A stretch of 64,000 nt of DNA. Origin: CAWGET01 sp963821715 (GTDB lineage Bacteria; Bacteroidota; Ignavibacteria; Ignavibacteriales; Melioribacteraceae). This document shows positions 16,074 to 26,445 of this stretch, piece by piece. Both the position numbers and the translations under genes were made by a program. The stretch covers positions 682,001-746,000 of the forward strand of contig CAWGET010000006.1 in assembly GCA_963821715.1 (NCBI GenBank), written 5' to 3'. Numbering within the stretch: the stretch's first letter is position 1; the number at the start of each line of letters is the position of its first letter. The notes beneath the pieces are model-generated. The model searched no databases and had not been told where the DNA came from. It saw nothing but the letters and a program-made list of their open reading frames with translations.

Positions 16074-19000
16074 TTATTTTTCAATAACGTCCGATGTTTG
16101 TTGAACATCTTCAGCTTCCACTTCTTCTTCCTTCTGATCAATTAAAAGATTTTTATATTTCTTTAATCCTGTACCTGCGGGTATTAAATGCCCCATAACT
16201 ACGTTCTCTTTAAGCCCCGTCAGTTCGTCAACTTTAGCTGCGATAGCAGCGTTGGTTAATACCTTAGTAGTTTCCTGGAACGATGCAGCCGAAATAAAGC
16301 TTTCGGTAGATAAAGCCGCCTGCGTGATGCCCAGAAGCACATTCTCAAACGTAGCAGGTTCCGAATCCCTAACTTCAATTAACTGCTTACTTTTTCTTTC
16401 CAGTTCAGCGTTAACTTCTCTAAGTTTACTTCTAGTTATTAGATGCCCGGCTTTATAGCTCGATTGACCCGGATCTTCTATAAAAAACATGGTGTCAATT
16501 AAAGCGTTCTCATCGTTAAATTTAACGCGGTCAACATAATCTTCATCAATGAACTTTGTGTCGCCCGAATAAACGATTTTTAACTTCTGAAGCATCTGTT
16601 TTACTATCACTTCAATATGTTTATCGTTTATTTTTACACCCTGAAGTCTGTAAACATCCTGAATTTCATTTACAAGATATTCCTGCACTGCATTGGTTCC
16701 TTTAATCTTCAGGATATCGTGAGGATCAACCGGACCGTCGGTAATCTTTTCACCAGCCGGTATTTCATCCCCCTCCTGAACGAGAAGATGCTTGCCATAA
16801 GCAACATTATATACTTTCTGAATCGAGCTGTCGAAAGATTCAACTATAATTTCTCTAGAACCTTTTTTACGAGCACCGAATTTTACTATTCCTTCAATTT
16901 CACTTACAACTGCCGGTTCGTGAGGACTTCTTGCTTCAAAAAGCTCTGTTACCCTTGGAAGACCGCCTGTAATATCTCTAGATTTAATATTCGCTTTAGA
17001 TATTTTTGCAAGGACTGTTCCCGCCTGAACGGTTTCTCCTTCTTCAACAGAAAGATATGCGCCGGTAGGTAGAAGGAATACTTTTTCGTTCCCTTCATCG
17101 TCGCGTACTGCTATGCTTGGTGTAAGTGTTTTATCCTTAGTTTCAATTACAACTTTCTGTACGTGACCAGTTTGATCATCTGCAATCTGTTTAATTGTAA
17201 TGTTATCCACACAATCGATGAAATATACCTTGCCCGGAATATCAGTAAGAATAAGAGCGTTGTAAGGATCGTGATTATATAACGGCTGACCTTTTTTAAT
17301 TTTCTGATCTTCTGTAACAAGAAGTTCTGCGCCGTATGGTATATCGTATTTCTTTATCTGTCTATCATCGTCATCAAATAGTCCAATCGATCCCCGGCGT
17401 CCCGTAACAACTTTTACATTTCCGAATACATCGGATTTTTCAACTATATTTATTCTGTCAAATTTTACGGTTCCCTCTATATTGGATACAACTTCGGATT
17501 GACTTGCAATTCTCGATGATGTTCCGCCAAGGTGGAATGTTCTAAGCGTAAGCTGCGTTCCCGGCTCGCCTATCGACTGAGCTGCTATAATTCCTACTGC
17601 TTCGCCTATTTCTACCAGTTTACCTGTTGTAAGGTTTCTTCCGTAACATTTAGCGCAAACGCCTCGTTTAGATTCACACGTCAAAACTGTCCTGATATAA
17701 ACCGAATCTATGTTGCCTTCGTCAATTTTATGCGCTATCTCTTCATTTATCAATTCGCCTGCTTCAACATATAATTCGTCTGTCTTCGGATCATAAATAT
17801 CTTCCTGCGCAACCCGACCTATTATTCTTTCAGCCAATGGCTCGCGTTCCATTTCGCCGTCTTTAAGCGCCGAAATATAAACACCTCGAATCGTTCCGCA
17901 ATCTATCTCGGAAATGATCACATCCTGGGCCACGTCGCAAAGGCGTCTTGTAAGATAACCAGCATCCGCGGTTTTAAGTGCAGTATCCGCCAAACCTTTA
18001 CGAGCACCATGTGTGGATATGAAATATTCCAGTACGGTTAAGCCTTCCTTAAAGTTGGCTACAATCGGGTTTTCAATAATTTCGCCCGATTGCCCGCTTA
18101 AACTCTTTTGCGGTTTCATCATCAAACCACGCATTCCGGCCAACTGGCGCACCTGTTCCTGAGAACCTCTAGCACCGGAATCGACCATCATGTGAAGCGA
18201 ATTGAATCCCTGCTGATCTGTCTTAATTTTATTCATCAACGATTTACTAACGTTGTTGGTTGTATGTGTCCAAACGTCAATGATCTTATTGTAGCGTTCC
18301 GTATCTGTAATCAAGCCCTGTTCGTGTTCGCTTAAGATAGAGCCGACTCTTTTATTCGATTTATTAATTAATTCTGTTTTTTCATCAGGGATAATCATAT
18401 CGCTGTAGCTGATAGAAATTCCGGCAGCAGTAGCGTATCTGTATCCTAAATCTTTTAAATTATCCAGGAATTTAGCGGTAACTTCGTTCCCCATTTTCAT
18501 AAACATTTTGTAAATAAATCCGCTAAAGATTTTCTTTACAAGAAGTTCGTTGAAAAATCCCATCTCATTCGGGACAATTCTATTAAATATAATTCTTCCC
18601 GTAGTTGTAGCGATGTACTTACCATCAATTTTCACATTAATTTTTGCGTGAAGGTCAACAACTTTGTTATCGTAAGCAATAATCACTTCGTCCGAACTTC
18701 CGAAAGTTTTTCCCTCTCCTTGTGCTCCCGCTCTTACTTTTGTAAGATAATAGCAGCCCAAAACGATATCCTGCGTAGGAACTACGATCGGACTTCCGTT
18801 TTGCGGAGATAAAATATTATGACTCGAAAGCATCAACAGAGCTGCTTCTAACTGCGCTTCGTTAGAAAGTGGTACGTGAACCGCCATCTGATCCCCGTCA
18901 AAATCCGCATTAAATGCGGTACAAACCATCGGATGAAGCTGAATGGCTTTTCCGTCAATCAAAATTGGCTGGAACGCTTGAATACCAAGTCTGTGAAGAG

Positions 19001-20315
19001 TCGGAGCGCGGTTTAGAAGAACTGGGTGTCCGTCAATAATTTTTTCCAGTAATTCCCAAATTACCGCGTCTTTTCTATCTACAGCTTTTCTTGCGCTTTT
19101 TACTGTTTTGTAATATCCGCGCTGTATTAATTTTCTAATGATGAATGGTTTAAATAATTCAACGGCCATATCTTTTGGAAGACCGCATTGGTGAAGTTTT
19201 AATTCAGGACCGACAACAATTACGGAACGGCCTGAATAGTCAACCCTTTTACCGAGTAGGTTTTGACGAAATCTTCCCTGTTTTCCTTTAAGCATATCGC
19301 TTAAAGATTTTAATGGTCTGTTTCCGTCGCTTCTTACGGCACTAGATCTTCTTGAATTATCATACAAAGCATCAACCGCTTCCTGAAGCATTCTTTTTTC
19401 ATTTCTTAAAATTACTTCCGGAGCTTTAATATCTATCAATCTTTTCAAACGGTTATTACGGATAATTACGCGTCTGTAAAGATCGTTCAGATCACTTGTT
19501 GCAAATCTTCCGCCTTCCAATGGAACGAGCGGCCTTAATTCCGGCGGAATAACAGGAATAACACTCTGAACCATCCATTCCGGTTTATTTTCAACTTTAT
19601 TTTCATTCGCGCGGAAAGCTTCCAGCACTCTCAATCTTTTAAGAGCGTCGGCTCGTTTCTGCTGCGATGTTTCATGCTTTAACTGTTCTTTTAATTCTCT
19701 AAATAAATATTCTATATCAGTAGTTTTTAGAAGGCGTTTTACCGCGTCGCCGCCTATTTTAGCAATAAACTTTTTAGGATCGTCATCTTCTAAAGCGTCG
19801 TTATCGTGTGGCAGCGAATTAATAATTTCAAAATACTGATCTTCGGAAATAAGATCTTTTACATTAAGCCCTGTAGGACCCGGATTAATTACGACGTAGG
19901 ATTCATAGTAAATAATTTTTTCCAGTTCCTTCGTCGTCATTCCGATTATGTTGCCAATTTTAGAAGGAAGTGCTTTGAAGAACCAGATATGAACCACCGG
20001 CACTGCAAGTCCGATGTGTCCCATTCTTTCTCTTCTTACGCTTTTAAGTGTTACTTCCACACCACAGCGGTCACACACAATTCCTTTGTATCTTATTCCT
20101 TTATATTTTCCGCAGCCGCATTCCCAATCCTTTACGGGACCGAAAATTTTCTCGCAAAATAGACCGTCTTTTTCGGGGCGGAATGAACGATAGTTGATCG
20201 TTTCCGGCTTTGTAACTTCGCCGTGCGACCTGGATAGAACATCATCCGGGCTAGCCAAACTGATCGTCATTTTTTCAATATTTTTTAATTTTGTTTCTTG
20301 AGTTCTAAATCTCAT
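16074..20315 (-). CDS. rpoC: RNA polymerase subunit beta-prime
   Basis: A 1413-residue catalytic subunit. The N-terminal zinc site (CGCGKYKG then CDRCG), the catalytic Mg-binding NADFDGDQMAVHVP, the bridge-helix and trigger-loop region, and the second zinc site (CESKRGVCAKCYG) are all present in order. It follows rpoB by 40 nt. Its Shine-Dalgarno AAGGAG sits in the loop of a small hairpin (20318-20340). Confidence 0.99.
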   Translation of the reverse strand: MRFRTQETKLKNIEKMTISLASPDDVLSRSHGEVTKPETINYRSFRPEKDGLFCEKIFGPVKDWECGCGKYKGIRYKGIVCDRCGVEVTLKSVRRERMGHIGLAVPVVHIWFFKALPSKIGNIIGMTTKELEKIIYYESYVVINPGPTGLNVKDLISEDQYFEIINSLPHDNDALEDDDPKKFIAKIGGDAVKRLLKTTDIEYLFRELKEQLKHETSQQKRADALKRLRVLEAFRANENKVENKPEWMVQSVIPVIPPELRPLVPLEGGRFATSDLNDLYRRVIIRNNRLKRLIDIKAPEVILRNEKRMLQEAVDALYDNSRRSSAVRSDGNRPLKSLSDMLKGKQGRFRQNLLGKRVDYSGRSVIVVGPELKLHQCGLPKDMAVELFKPFIIRKLIQRGYYKTVKSARKAVDRKDAVIWELLEKIIDGHPVLLNRAPTLHRLGIQAFQPILIDGKAIQLHPMVCTAFNADFDGDQMAVHVPLSNEAQLEAALLMLSSHNILSPQNGSPIVVPTQDIVLGCYYLTKVRAGAQGEGKTFGSSDEVIIAYDNKVVDLHAKINVKIDGKYIATTTGRIIFNRIVPNEMGFFNELLVKKIFSGFIYKMFMKMGNEVTAKFLDNLKDLGYRYATAAGISISYSDMIIPDEKTELINKSNKRVGSILSEHEQGLITDTERYNKIIDVWTHTTNNVSKSLMNKIKTDQQGFNSLHMMVDSGARGSQEQVRQLAGMRGLMMKPQKSLSGQSGEIIENPIVANFKEGLTVLEYFISTHGARKGLADTALKTADAGYLTRRLCDVAQDVIISEIDCGTIRGVYISALKDGEMEREPLAERIIGRVAQEDIYDPKTDELYVEAGELINEEIAHKIDEGNIDSVYIRTVLTCESKRGVCAKCYGRNLTTGKLVEIGEAVGIIAAQSIGEPGTQLTLRTFHLGGTSSRIASQSEVVSNIEGTVKFDRINIVEKSDVFGNVKVVTGRRGSIGLFDDDDRQIKKYDIPYGAELLVTEDQKIKKGQPLYNHDPYNALILTDIPGKVYFIDCVDNITIKQIADDQTGHVQKVVIETKDKTLTPSIAVRDDEGNEKVFLLPTGAYLSVEEGETVQAGTVLAKISKANIKSRDITGGLPRVTELFEARSPHEPAVVSEIEGIVKFGARKKGSREIIVESFDSSIQKVYNVAYGKHLLVQEGDEIPAGEKITDGPVDPHDILKIKGTNAVQEYLVNEIQDVYRLQGVKINDKHIEVIVKQMLQKLKIVYSGDTKFIDEDYVDRVKFNDENALIDTMFFIEDPGQSSYKAGHLITRSKLREVNAELERKSKQLIEVRDSEPATFENVLLGITQAALSTESFISAASFQETTKVLTNAAIAAKVDELTGLKENVVMGHLIPAGTGLKKYKNLLIDQKEEEVEAEDVQQTSDVIEK

Positions 20316-20317
20316 AA

Positions 20318-20340
20318 AGCTATCTCCTTAATACATAGCT
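20318..20340 (-). promoter_or_regulatory. Hairpin presenting the rpoC Shine-Dalgarno
   Basis: In the rpoB-rpoC gap, minus-strand AGCTAT and ATAGCT form a six-pair stem whose 11-nt loop ends in AAGGAG, the rpoC ribosome binding site, just before the ATG. It may influence rpoC translation. The stem is AT-rich, so its stability is uncertain. Confidence 0.4.
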
Positions 20341-20355
20341 AAGTTTCGGCTAACG

Positions 20356-23300
20356 TTAATTAATTTTAATGTCAAGCCCTAATCCTTGAAGTTCTTTTAT
20401 CAAGACGTTAAAGGCTTCGGGAATATTCGGTTCCGAAATATTCTCTCCTTTAACAATAGATTCATACGTTTTCGATCTTCCAGATACATCGTCACTTTTT
20501 ATTGTAAGTATTTCCTGGAGAATATTGGCGGCTCCGTAACCTTCCAAAGCCCAAACTTCCATCTCTCCAAATCTCTGGCCTCCGAACTGAGCCTTTCCAC
20601 CTAACGGCTGCTGTGTAATTAATGAGTATGGCCCAATAGACCTTGCGTGAATTTTGTCGTCCACCATATGACCTAATTTGAGCATATAAATATAGCCGCA
20701 GGTAACTTTTTGATGGAATTTTTCTCCTGAACGTCCGTCGTATAAAGTGGTTTTACTTCCTTCGGGTAATCCGGCTTCAGTAAGCCATTTATCAACGTCT
20801 TCAACTTTAGCGCCGTCAAAAATAGGAGTTTCAAATTTAACGCCCAGTTTATTTCCTACCCATCCAAGAGCTGTTTCATAAAGCTGGCCTAAATTCATAC
20901 GCGATGGAACACCAAGCGGATTTAATACAATATCGACGGGAGTTCCATCTTCGTGATAAGGCATATCTTCTACAGGAACTATTTTTGCAACAACGCCTTT
21001 GTTTCCGTGCCTTCCCGCCATTTTATCGCCGACGGAAAGTTTTCTTTTCTTGGCTACGTAAACTTTAGCGAGTTGTACAATTCCCGGAGGAAGTTCATCG
21101 CCGCTTTGAATGTTCAATTTTTCTCTCTTGAAATCTTCTTCTATATCCGAAAGAAGAGAGAAATAATTTGAATATAATTTTTGAACCATCTCGTTAGTCT
21201 TTTTATCTTCAAACCAATCGAGAGTGTAATCTAATTTTGTAGCATCTTCAAGCGAGGAAAAAGTTGTATCTTTAATTGATGTTCCGCTGCGCAATACAAC
21301 AGAACCATCCAGATCTCTTATTCCCTGTGCAGTTTTGCCTTCAGTAATTTTGGTTAATTTTTCAACTAATTTAAGATAATGATTATCCCTTTTCCGCTGA
21401 TATTTCTTTTCTAATGTATCTAATTCTTTCTTCTCTATCTTTTTACTTTCAGTATCTTTCTTTTTGCGGCTGAATAATCTTGTTTTAATTATTGTTCCCT
21501 TCAATCCCGGAGGCGCTTTAAGCGAAGCGTCTTTAACGTCGCCTGCTTTATCGCCGAAGATAGCTTTAAGAAGTTTTTCTTCAGGAGTCGGATCGGATTC
21601 GCCTTTAGGCGTTATCTTACCGATTAGAATATCTCCTTCTTTTACTTCTGCACCTTCTCGTATAATACCGGTTTCGTCAAGATTTCTTGTGGCTTCTTCG
21701 CTAACATTGGGAATATCCCGAGTCAATTCTTCTTCACCTCGTTTTGTTTCCCTAACCTGAAGCTCAAACTCTTCAATATGTATTGAAGTATAAACATCTT
21801 CGGCTACAAGTTTTTCGCTTATAACAATAGCATCCTCAAAGTTATATCCACGCCACGGCATAAAAGCTACCGATACGTTTTTACCTAGAGCCAATTCGCC
21901 CGCTTGTATAGCGGGTCCGTCAGCCAGAACTTCGCCTTTTTTAATTTTCTTTCCGGTTTTTACAATCGGTTTCTGATTTATACAGGTTTCCTGATTGGTT
22001 CCTCCGAATTTTGTAAGATTATATTCCACTCGTTTTTCATCGTCGAATGAAGTTAAGCTTTCGTAACTATTAGGATTGACTTTATATTTTACAATAATTT
22101 TTCTCGCGTCTGCAAATTCAATTTCACCGTCGTCTTCCGCGATCACTATCGAACGGGAATCCATAGCAAGTTTATTTTCCATTCCTGTTCCAACCAACGG
22201 AGACTGTGGAGTTAACAAAGGAACCGCCTGGCGCTGCATATTCGATCCCATTAACGCTCTGTTCGCATCATCGTGTTCCAAAAATGGAATTAATGAAGCT
22301 GCGGCACTAACTATTTGTGCAGGAGCAACGTCCATATAATGTACTTGCGGCGGAGGAACGACAGGAAATTCGCCTTTATGACGGCATTTAACTCTTTCCC
22401 TCTGAAACTTTCCTTTCTCATCAATAGGAGCGTTCGCCTGAGCTATTGTGAATTCATCTTCCTCGTCTGCACTTAAGTAATCGACTTTATCAGAAACTTT
22501 TCCGTCTGTAACTCTTCTGTAAGGAGTTTCAAGAAATCCATAACTGTTAACGCGGGAATAAATTGTGAGTGACGAAATAAGTCCAATGTTCGGACCTTCG
22601 GGAGTTTCAATCGGGCATAATCTTCCGTAATGCGAATGGTGAACATCCCTTACCTCAAAACCCGCTCTTTCTCTCGTCAATCCACCTGGTCCTAATGCGG
22701 AAACTCTTCTTTTATGAGTCAACTCAGCCAAAGGATTCGTCTGATCCATAAACTGTGATAATTGGTTCGTTCCGAAAAATGCATTTATAACGCTACTGAT
22801 AGTGCGCGCGTTAACCAGATCCTGAGGTTGCATATTTTCGGTATCGCGCATATTCATACGTTCTTTTATTGTGCGCGACATTCTTGCAAGACCGACATTA
22901 TACTGCTGCATCAATTGTTCGCCAACTGTTCTTACTCTTCTGTTTCCTAAATGATCGATATCGTCAACATTTACATTTCCGTTACGTAGCTTAATAATAC
23001 TTTTCATTATTGCTATTATATCTTCGATTGTAAGAATAGTTATATCAGAAGATATATTTAAGTCAAGCTTTTCATTCATTCTGAAACGGCCAACTTCACC
23101 AAGATCGTATCTCTTCTCGTTGAAGAACAATTTTTCTATTAAAGATTGAGCTGTTTCAACATCCGGTGCTTCGCCCGATCTTAACTGGCGGTAAATAGCA
23201 TAAAGCGCTTCTTCTCTAGTTTTTGCCGTATCTTTCTTAAGCGTATTTATAATCAAATCTTGTTCGTAAGAAGTATCAGCGCTTACAATTTTTATAGTTT

Positions 23301-24138
23301 TTACTTCGGAAGATTTAATATTATTTATATTTTCTTCGTTCAGTTCGGCATCTTTACCTACAAATATTTCACCGGTATTCATATCTATTACATCGTCAAC
23401 AGAAATCCTTCCAGAGTGTCCTTCAGGGTCCAGATTTTTAACTTCAACTTCTTCAACAAGATTAAATAAATCCAAAATTTCTTCATCAGTTGTGTAACCA
23501 AGAGCTCTTAAAAGAGTTGTTGAAGGAAATTTTTTCCTTCTATCTATATAAACGTACATTACGTGATTAATGTCAGTAGCAAATTCCACCCATGAACCGC
23601 GGAAAGGAATTATTCTTGCGGAATAGATCGGAGTTCCGTTCGGGTGTACATTTTGCGAAAAAGCTACGCCCGGCGAGCGGTGCAGCTGACTTACAATTAC
23701 TCTTTCGGCGCCGTTAATGATAAACGTTCCACGTTCTGTCATAAACGGAAGATTGCCGAGATAAACTTCCTGTTCAACGGAATTTACATATTCGCCTGTT
23801 TCATCGTCTCGTGTAGATAATCTCAATTTACATTTAAGCGGAGCGGAATATGTTAACCCGCGTTCCTCACATTCGGGGATTGAATATCTTGGCTTTTCAA
23901 TATTGTACTCAACAAAATCCAGGCGAAAAAATTCTTTATTATCCAGAATAGGGAAGTTAGTATTGAAAACCGCTTGAACGCCTAAATTTTTCCTTTCGGA
24001 TGGTTTAGTTTTCAACTGAAGAAAATCTTCAAAGGATTCTACCTGAATATTGAGAAGATCCGGAGCGTCGATTCCTGGGGTTATTTTGCCAAATGTGATT
24101 CTATCCGTTACGGGATTTTTCTTATAATTTTTATCCAA
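20356..24138 (-). CDS. rpoB: RNA polymerase subunit beta
   Basis: A 1260-residue subunit. The rifampicin-binding region (QLSQFMDQTNPLAELTHKRR, then SALGPGGLTRERAGFEVRDV) keeps the wild-type residues at the usual resistance positions. The C-terminal KMAGRHGNKGVV and QPLGGKAQFGGQRFGEMEVWA motifs are present. The start is a TTG at 24138-24136, supported by GGAGG seven nt upstream; no ATG is available before the family N-terminus. It is preceded by a structured 119-nt gap after rplL. Confidence 0.99.
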   Translation of the reverse strand: MDKNYKKNPVTDRITFGKITPGIDAPDLLNIQVESFEDFLQLKTKPSERKNLGVQAVFNTNFPILDNKEFFRLDFVEYNIEKPRYSIPECEERGLTYSAPLKCKLRLSTRDDETGEYVNSVEQEVYLGNLPFMTERGTFIINGAERVIVSQLHRSPGVAFSQNVHPNGTPIYSARIIPFRGSWVEFATDINHVMYVYIDRRKKFPSTTLLRALGYTTDEEILDLFNLVEEVEVKNLDPEGHSGRISVDDVIDMNTGEIFVGKDAELNEENINNIKSSEVKTIKIVSADTSYEQDLIINTLKKDTAKTREEALYAIYRQLRSGEAPDVETAQSLIEKLFFNEKRYDLGEVGRFRMNEKLDLNISSDITILTIEDIIAIMKSIIKLRNGNVNVDDIDHLGNRRVRTVGEQLMQQYNVGLARMSRTIKERMNMRDTENMQPQDLVNARTISSVINAFFGTNQLSQFMDQTNPLAELTHKRRVSALGPGGLTRERAGFEVRDVHHSHYGRLCPIETPEGPNIGLISSLTIYSRVNSYGFLETPYRRVTDGKVSDKVDYLSADEEDEFTIAQANAPIDEKGKFQRERVKCRHKGEFPVVPPPQVHYMDVAPAQIVSAAASLIPFLEHDDANRALMGSNMQRQAVPLLTPQSPLVGTGMENKLAMDSRSIVIAEDDGEIEFADARKIIVKYKVNPNSYESLTSFDDEKRVEYNLTKFGGTNQETCINQKPIVKTGKKIKKGEVLADGPAIQAGELALGKNVSVAFMPWRGYNFEDAIVISEKLVAEDVYTSIHIEEFELQVRETKRGEEELTRDIPNVSEEATRNLDETGIIREGAEVKEGDILIGKITPKGESDPTPEEKLLKAIFGDKAGDVKDASLKAPPGLKGTIIKTRLFSRKKKDTESKKIEKKELDTLEKKYQRKRDNHYLKLVEKLTKITEGKTAQGIRDLDGSVVLRSGTSIKDTTFSSLEDATKLDYTLDWFEDKKTNEMVQKLYSNYFSLLSDIEEDFKREKLNIQSGDELPPGIVQLAKVYVAKKRKLSVGDKMAGRHGNKGVVAKIVPVEDMPYHEDGTPVDIVLNPLGVPSRMNLGQLYETALGWVGNKLGVKFETPIFDGAKVEDVDKWLTEAGLPEGSKTTLYDGRSGEKFHQKVTCGYIYMLKLGHMVDDKIHARSIGPYSLITQQPLGGKAQFGGQRFGEMEVWALEGYGAANILQEILTIKSDDVSGRSKTYESIVKGENISEPNIPEAFNVLIKELQGLGLDIKIN

Positions 24139-24186
24139 ACCTTTACCTCCTAAAGCAAGTTAGGAATCATTTAAATTTAAAAATGA

Positions 24187-24228
24187 ACCAAAGCAAGAAG
24201 GCGCACTTCACCGCCTAATTACTTTGGT
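24187..24228 (-). promoter_or_regulatory. Bipartite hairpin between rplL and rpoB
   Basis: On the minus strand ACCAAAG (24228-24222) pairs with CTTTGGT (24193-24187). Inside this, AGGCG (24216-24212) pairs with CGCCT (24203-24199). A short T-rich stretch follows. The position matches the rplL-rpoB attenuator or RNase III processing site known from other bacteria, which sets the lower expression of polymerase subunits relative to L7/L12. The function here is inferred from position and shape. Confidence 0.55.
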
Positions 24229-24257
24229 ATCAATCATATTGTGTTCCTTAAAAAGAA

Positions 24258-24638
24258 TTATTTAACTTCTACAGTTGCGCCGGCTTCTTCTAATTCTTTT
24301 TTCAGTTTATCAGCTTCGTCTTTGGATACTGCCTCTTTAATCGGTTTCGGAGCTGAATCCACTAAGTCTTTAGCTTCTTTCAAACCTAAACCTGTATGAG
24401 CGCGAACAACTTTAATAACGTTAATTTTCTTTTCGCCAATTCCGGCTAAGATAACGTCAAATTCTGTTTGTTCTTCAGCAGGAGCTGCTTCTGCTGCTCC
24501 GCCCGGCATTCCGCCCATCATCATAGGCGCTGCGGCTGTAACACCAAATTCATCTTCCAAAGCTGTTTTTAATTCAGAAGCCTCTACTAAAGTTAAGCCC
24601 TTAATTTTTTCAACGATCTCTGCAATTTTTTCAGACAT
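24258..24638 (-). CDS. rplL: 50S ribosomal protein L7/L12
   Basis: A 126-residue stalk protein. It has an N-terminal dimerisation domain (EIVEKIKGLTLVEASELKTALE), an Ala/Gly/Met-rich hinge (GGMPGGAAEAAPAEE) and the C-terminal factor-binding domain (KINVIKVVRAHTGLGLKEAK). It recruits and activates EF-G, EF-Tu and IF-2. It follows rplJ by 42 nt. Confidence 0.97.
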   Translation of the reverse strand: MSEKIAEIVEKIKGLTLVEASELKTALEDEFGVTAAAPMMMGGMPGGAAEAAPAEEQTEFDVILAGIGEKKINVIKVVRAHTGLGLKEAKDLVDSAPKPIKEAVSKDEADKLKKELEEAGATVEVK

Positions 24639-24680
24639 TTTATATTCTCCTAGTTCTTATTTTGTTCCTAATTAAATTAT

Positions 24681-25202
24681 TTATGCAGCTTCTTTCTTGC
24701 TGATCTGATCAACAAGACTTACAATATCCCGCATCACTGCGTTTATCGCGCCTACAATACCCGAAGCCGGAGCGTTAATACTGCTTAGAATTCCGGACAT
24801 AACTTCTTCCTTAGTAGGCATGGAAGCCAGCATATTTAATTGGTCGCCGTTATAGAAATTCGATTCAATGTAGCATCCTTTAAGGGAAAGTTTCCCTTTG
24901 TCGTCGTGAACTTTTTTGATTATTTTTGCCGGAGCAACAAAGTTTTCGCCGCTAAAGGCAAAACCTGTCATTCCAACTAAAAGATCGTCAAAGTTCTCAT
25001 AGCCACCAACTTCGTCAATCGCTTTCTTGAACAGCGTATTTTTAAAGACCTTATATTTTACTTCGCCTTGTCTAAATTCTGATCGGATCTGATTAATGTT
25101 TTCAACATCGAGACCTTCATAGTTAACAAGATAGACTGAGTCAGATTCATTCAGAAGGTCTTTTATTTCCTGAATTTGATCGACTTTTTCTGTTTTTTTC
25201 AT
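24681..25202 (-). CDS. rplJ: 50S ribosomal protein L10
   Basis: A 173-residue stalk base that binds 23S rRNA and several L7/L12 dimers through its C-terminal helix. Family segments are VYLVNYEGLDVENINQIR, YKVFKNTLFKKAI and the AINAVMRDIVSLVDQISKK tail. The 63-nt leader before the ATG has a weak TCAAT/ATTGA stem, but no convincing L10 autoregulatory structure. Confidence 0.96.
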   Translation of the reverse strand: MKKTEKVDQIQEIKDLLNESDSVYLVNYEGLDVENINQIRSEFRQGEVKYKVFKNTLFKKAIDEVGGYENFDDLLVGMTGFAFSGENFVAPAKIIKKVHDDKGKLSLKGCYIESNFYNGDQLNMLASMPTKEEVMSGILSSINAPASGIVGAINAVMRDIVSLVDQISKKEAA

Positions 25203-25265
25203 TATACACCCAAATCAATTTCTTGATTGAATTAATAGAAGCATTACAAATAGAGTGCGTAAACT

Positions 25266-25973
25266 TTATTTAGCTTTTACATCCGCTAAAACTTCGTCGC
25301 GGGAAAGTTTTAATCCCGGGCCCATTGTTGTAGATAGATATAAACTTCTTAAATACTGCCCTTTAGAAGAAGAAGGCTTCATTTTAATAATCGTATTTAA
25401 AAATGCCCTGGTATTATCTACCAGCTGCTCTGTGTTAAAACTTAGTTTGCCCAGTGATGCGTGTACGATTCCGGCTTTATCAACGCGGAATTCGATTTTA
25501 CCTGCTTTAACTTCTTTTACAGCGTTTTCCACATCGTTGGTTACTGTTCCGCTTTTAGGATTAGGCATTAAACCTTTCGGTCCTAAAATTCTACCCAGTT
25601 TACCTAGATCGGGCATAGCGTCCGGGGTTGCGATAATAACGTCAACGTCGGCCCATCCGCCTTTAATTTTTTCGAGATATTCTTCAAAGCCTGCATGGTC
25701 TGCGCCTGCGCTCTTTGCAGCTTCGGCGGTATCGCCTTTGGCTATAACCAATACGCGAACTTCCTTTCCCGTTCCGTGAGGAAGAGAAACAGTTCCTCTA
25801 ACCATTTGATCGGCATGACGTGGATCAACACCCAGTTTCACTGCGCAGTCGAGCGATTCGGAAAATTTTACAGAAGAGATTTTCTTCAAATTTTCCACAG
25901 CGTCAGTTATAGAATACTCTTTTTTAGCATCTAATTTATCTTTAATATCTTTTTCTCTTTTAGTCAATTTCAT
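25266..25973 (-). CDS. rplA: 50S ribosomal protein L1
   Basis: A 235-residue mobile stalk protein at the E site. The motifs ESLDCAVKLGVDPRHADQMV, the nucleotide-like RVLVIAKGDTA and LGPKGLMPNPKSGTVT identify it. In many bacteria L1 represses its own rplKA message. It is 16 nt downstream of rplK. Confidence 0.97.
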   Translation of the reverse strand: MKLTKREKDIKDKLDAKKEYSITDAVENLKKISSVKFSESLDCAVKLGVDPRHADQMVRGTVSLPHGTGKEVRVLVIAKGDTAEAAKSAGADHAGFEEYLEKIKGGWADVDVIIATPDAMPDLGKLGRILGPKGLMPNPKSGTVTNDVENAVKEVKAGKIEFRVDKAGIVHASLGKLSFNTEQLVDNTRAFLNTIIKMKPSSSKGQYLRSLYLSTTMGPGLKLSRDEVLADVKAK

Positions 25974-25989
25974 TTTATTCTACCAAGTT

Positions 25990-26415
25990 TTATTCTTCAA
26001 CCGTTATACCCATGCTGCGTGCCGTGCCGGCAACCATGCTCATTGCGTGGTCTATATCGTTAGCATTAAGGTCTTTCATTTTTGTTTCTGCAATTTCCTT
26101 TACCTGATCTTTAGAAACCTTTGCAACTTTAGTTTTATTTGGTTCCGAAGATCCTTTATCAACTTTGGCGGCTTTTTTCAGAAGAACTGCAGCCGGAGGA
26201 GTTTTGGTAATAAACGTAAAAGATTTATCCTGAAATACAGTTATTACAACAGGAATAATCAAACCGGCTTTATCTGAAGTGCGAGCATTAAATTGTTTAC
26301 AAAACTCCATAATGTTAACACCTTTTTGACCAAGAGCCGGACCAACCGGTGGAGACGGATTAGCCTGTCCAGCCGGGATCTGCAATTTAATATAGCCGCT
26401 TATCTTTTTAGCCAT
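25990..26415 (-). CDS. rplK: 50S ribosomal protein L11
   Basis: A 141-residue protein of the GTPase-associated centre, usual length. The N-terminal Pro-rich signature (LQIPAGQANPSPPVGPALGQ) and the C-terminal rRNA-binding domain (DLNANDIDHAMSMVAGTARS) are intact. It is needed for RelA activation and release-factor function in other bacteria. Confidence 0.97.
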   Translation of the reverse strand: MAKKISGYIKLQIPAGQANPSPPVGPALGQKGVNIMEFCKQFNARTSDKAGLIIPVVITVFQDKSFTFITKTPPAAVLLKKAAKVDKGSSEPNKTKVAKVSKDQVKEIAETKMKDLNANDIDHAMSMVAGTARSMGITVEE

Positions 26416-26445
26416 TATCTTAAACCTATATCTAATTTTTAAATT

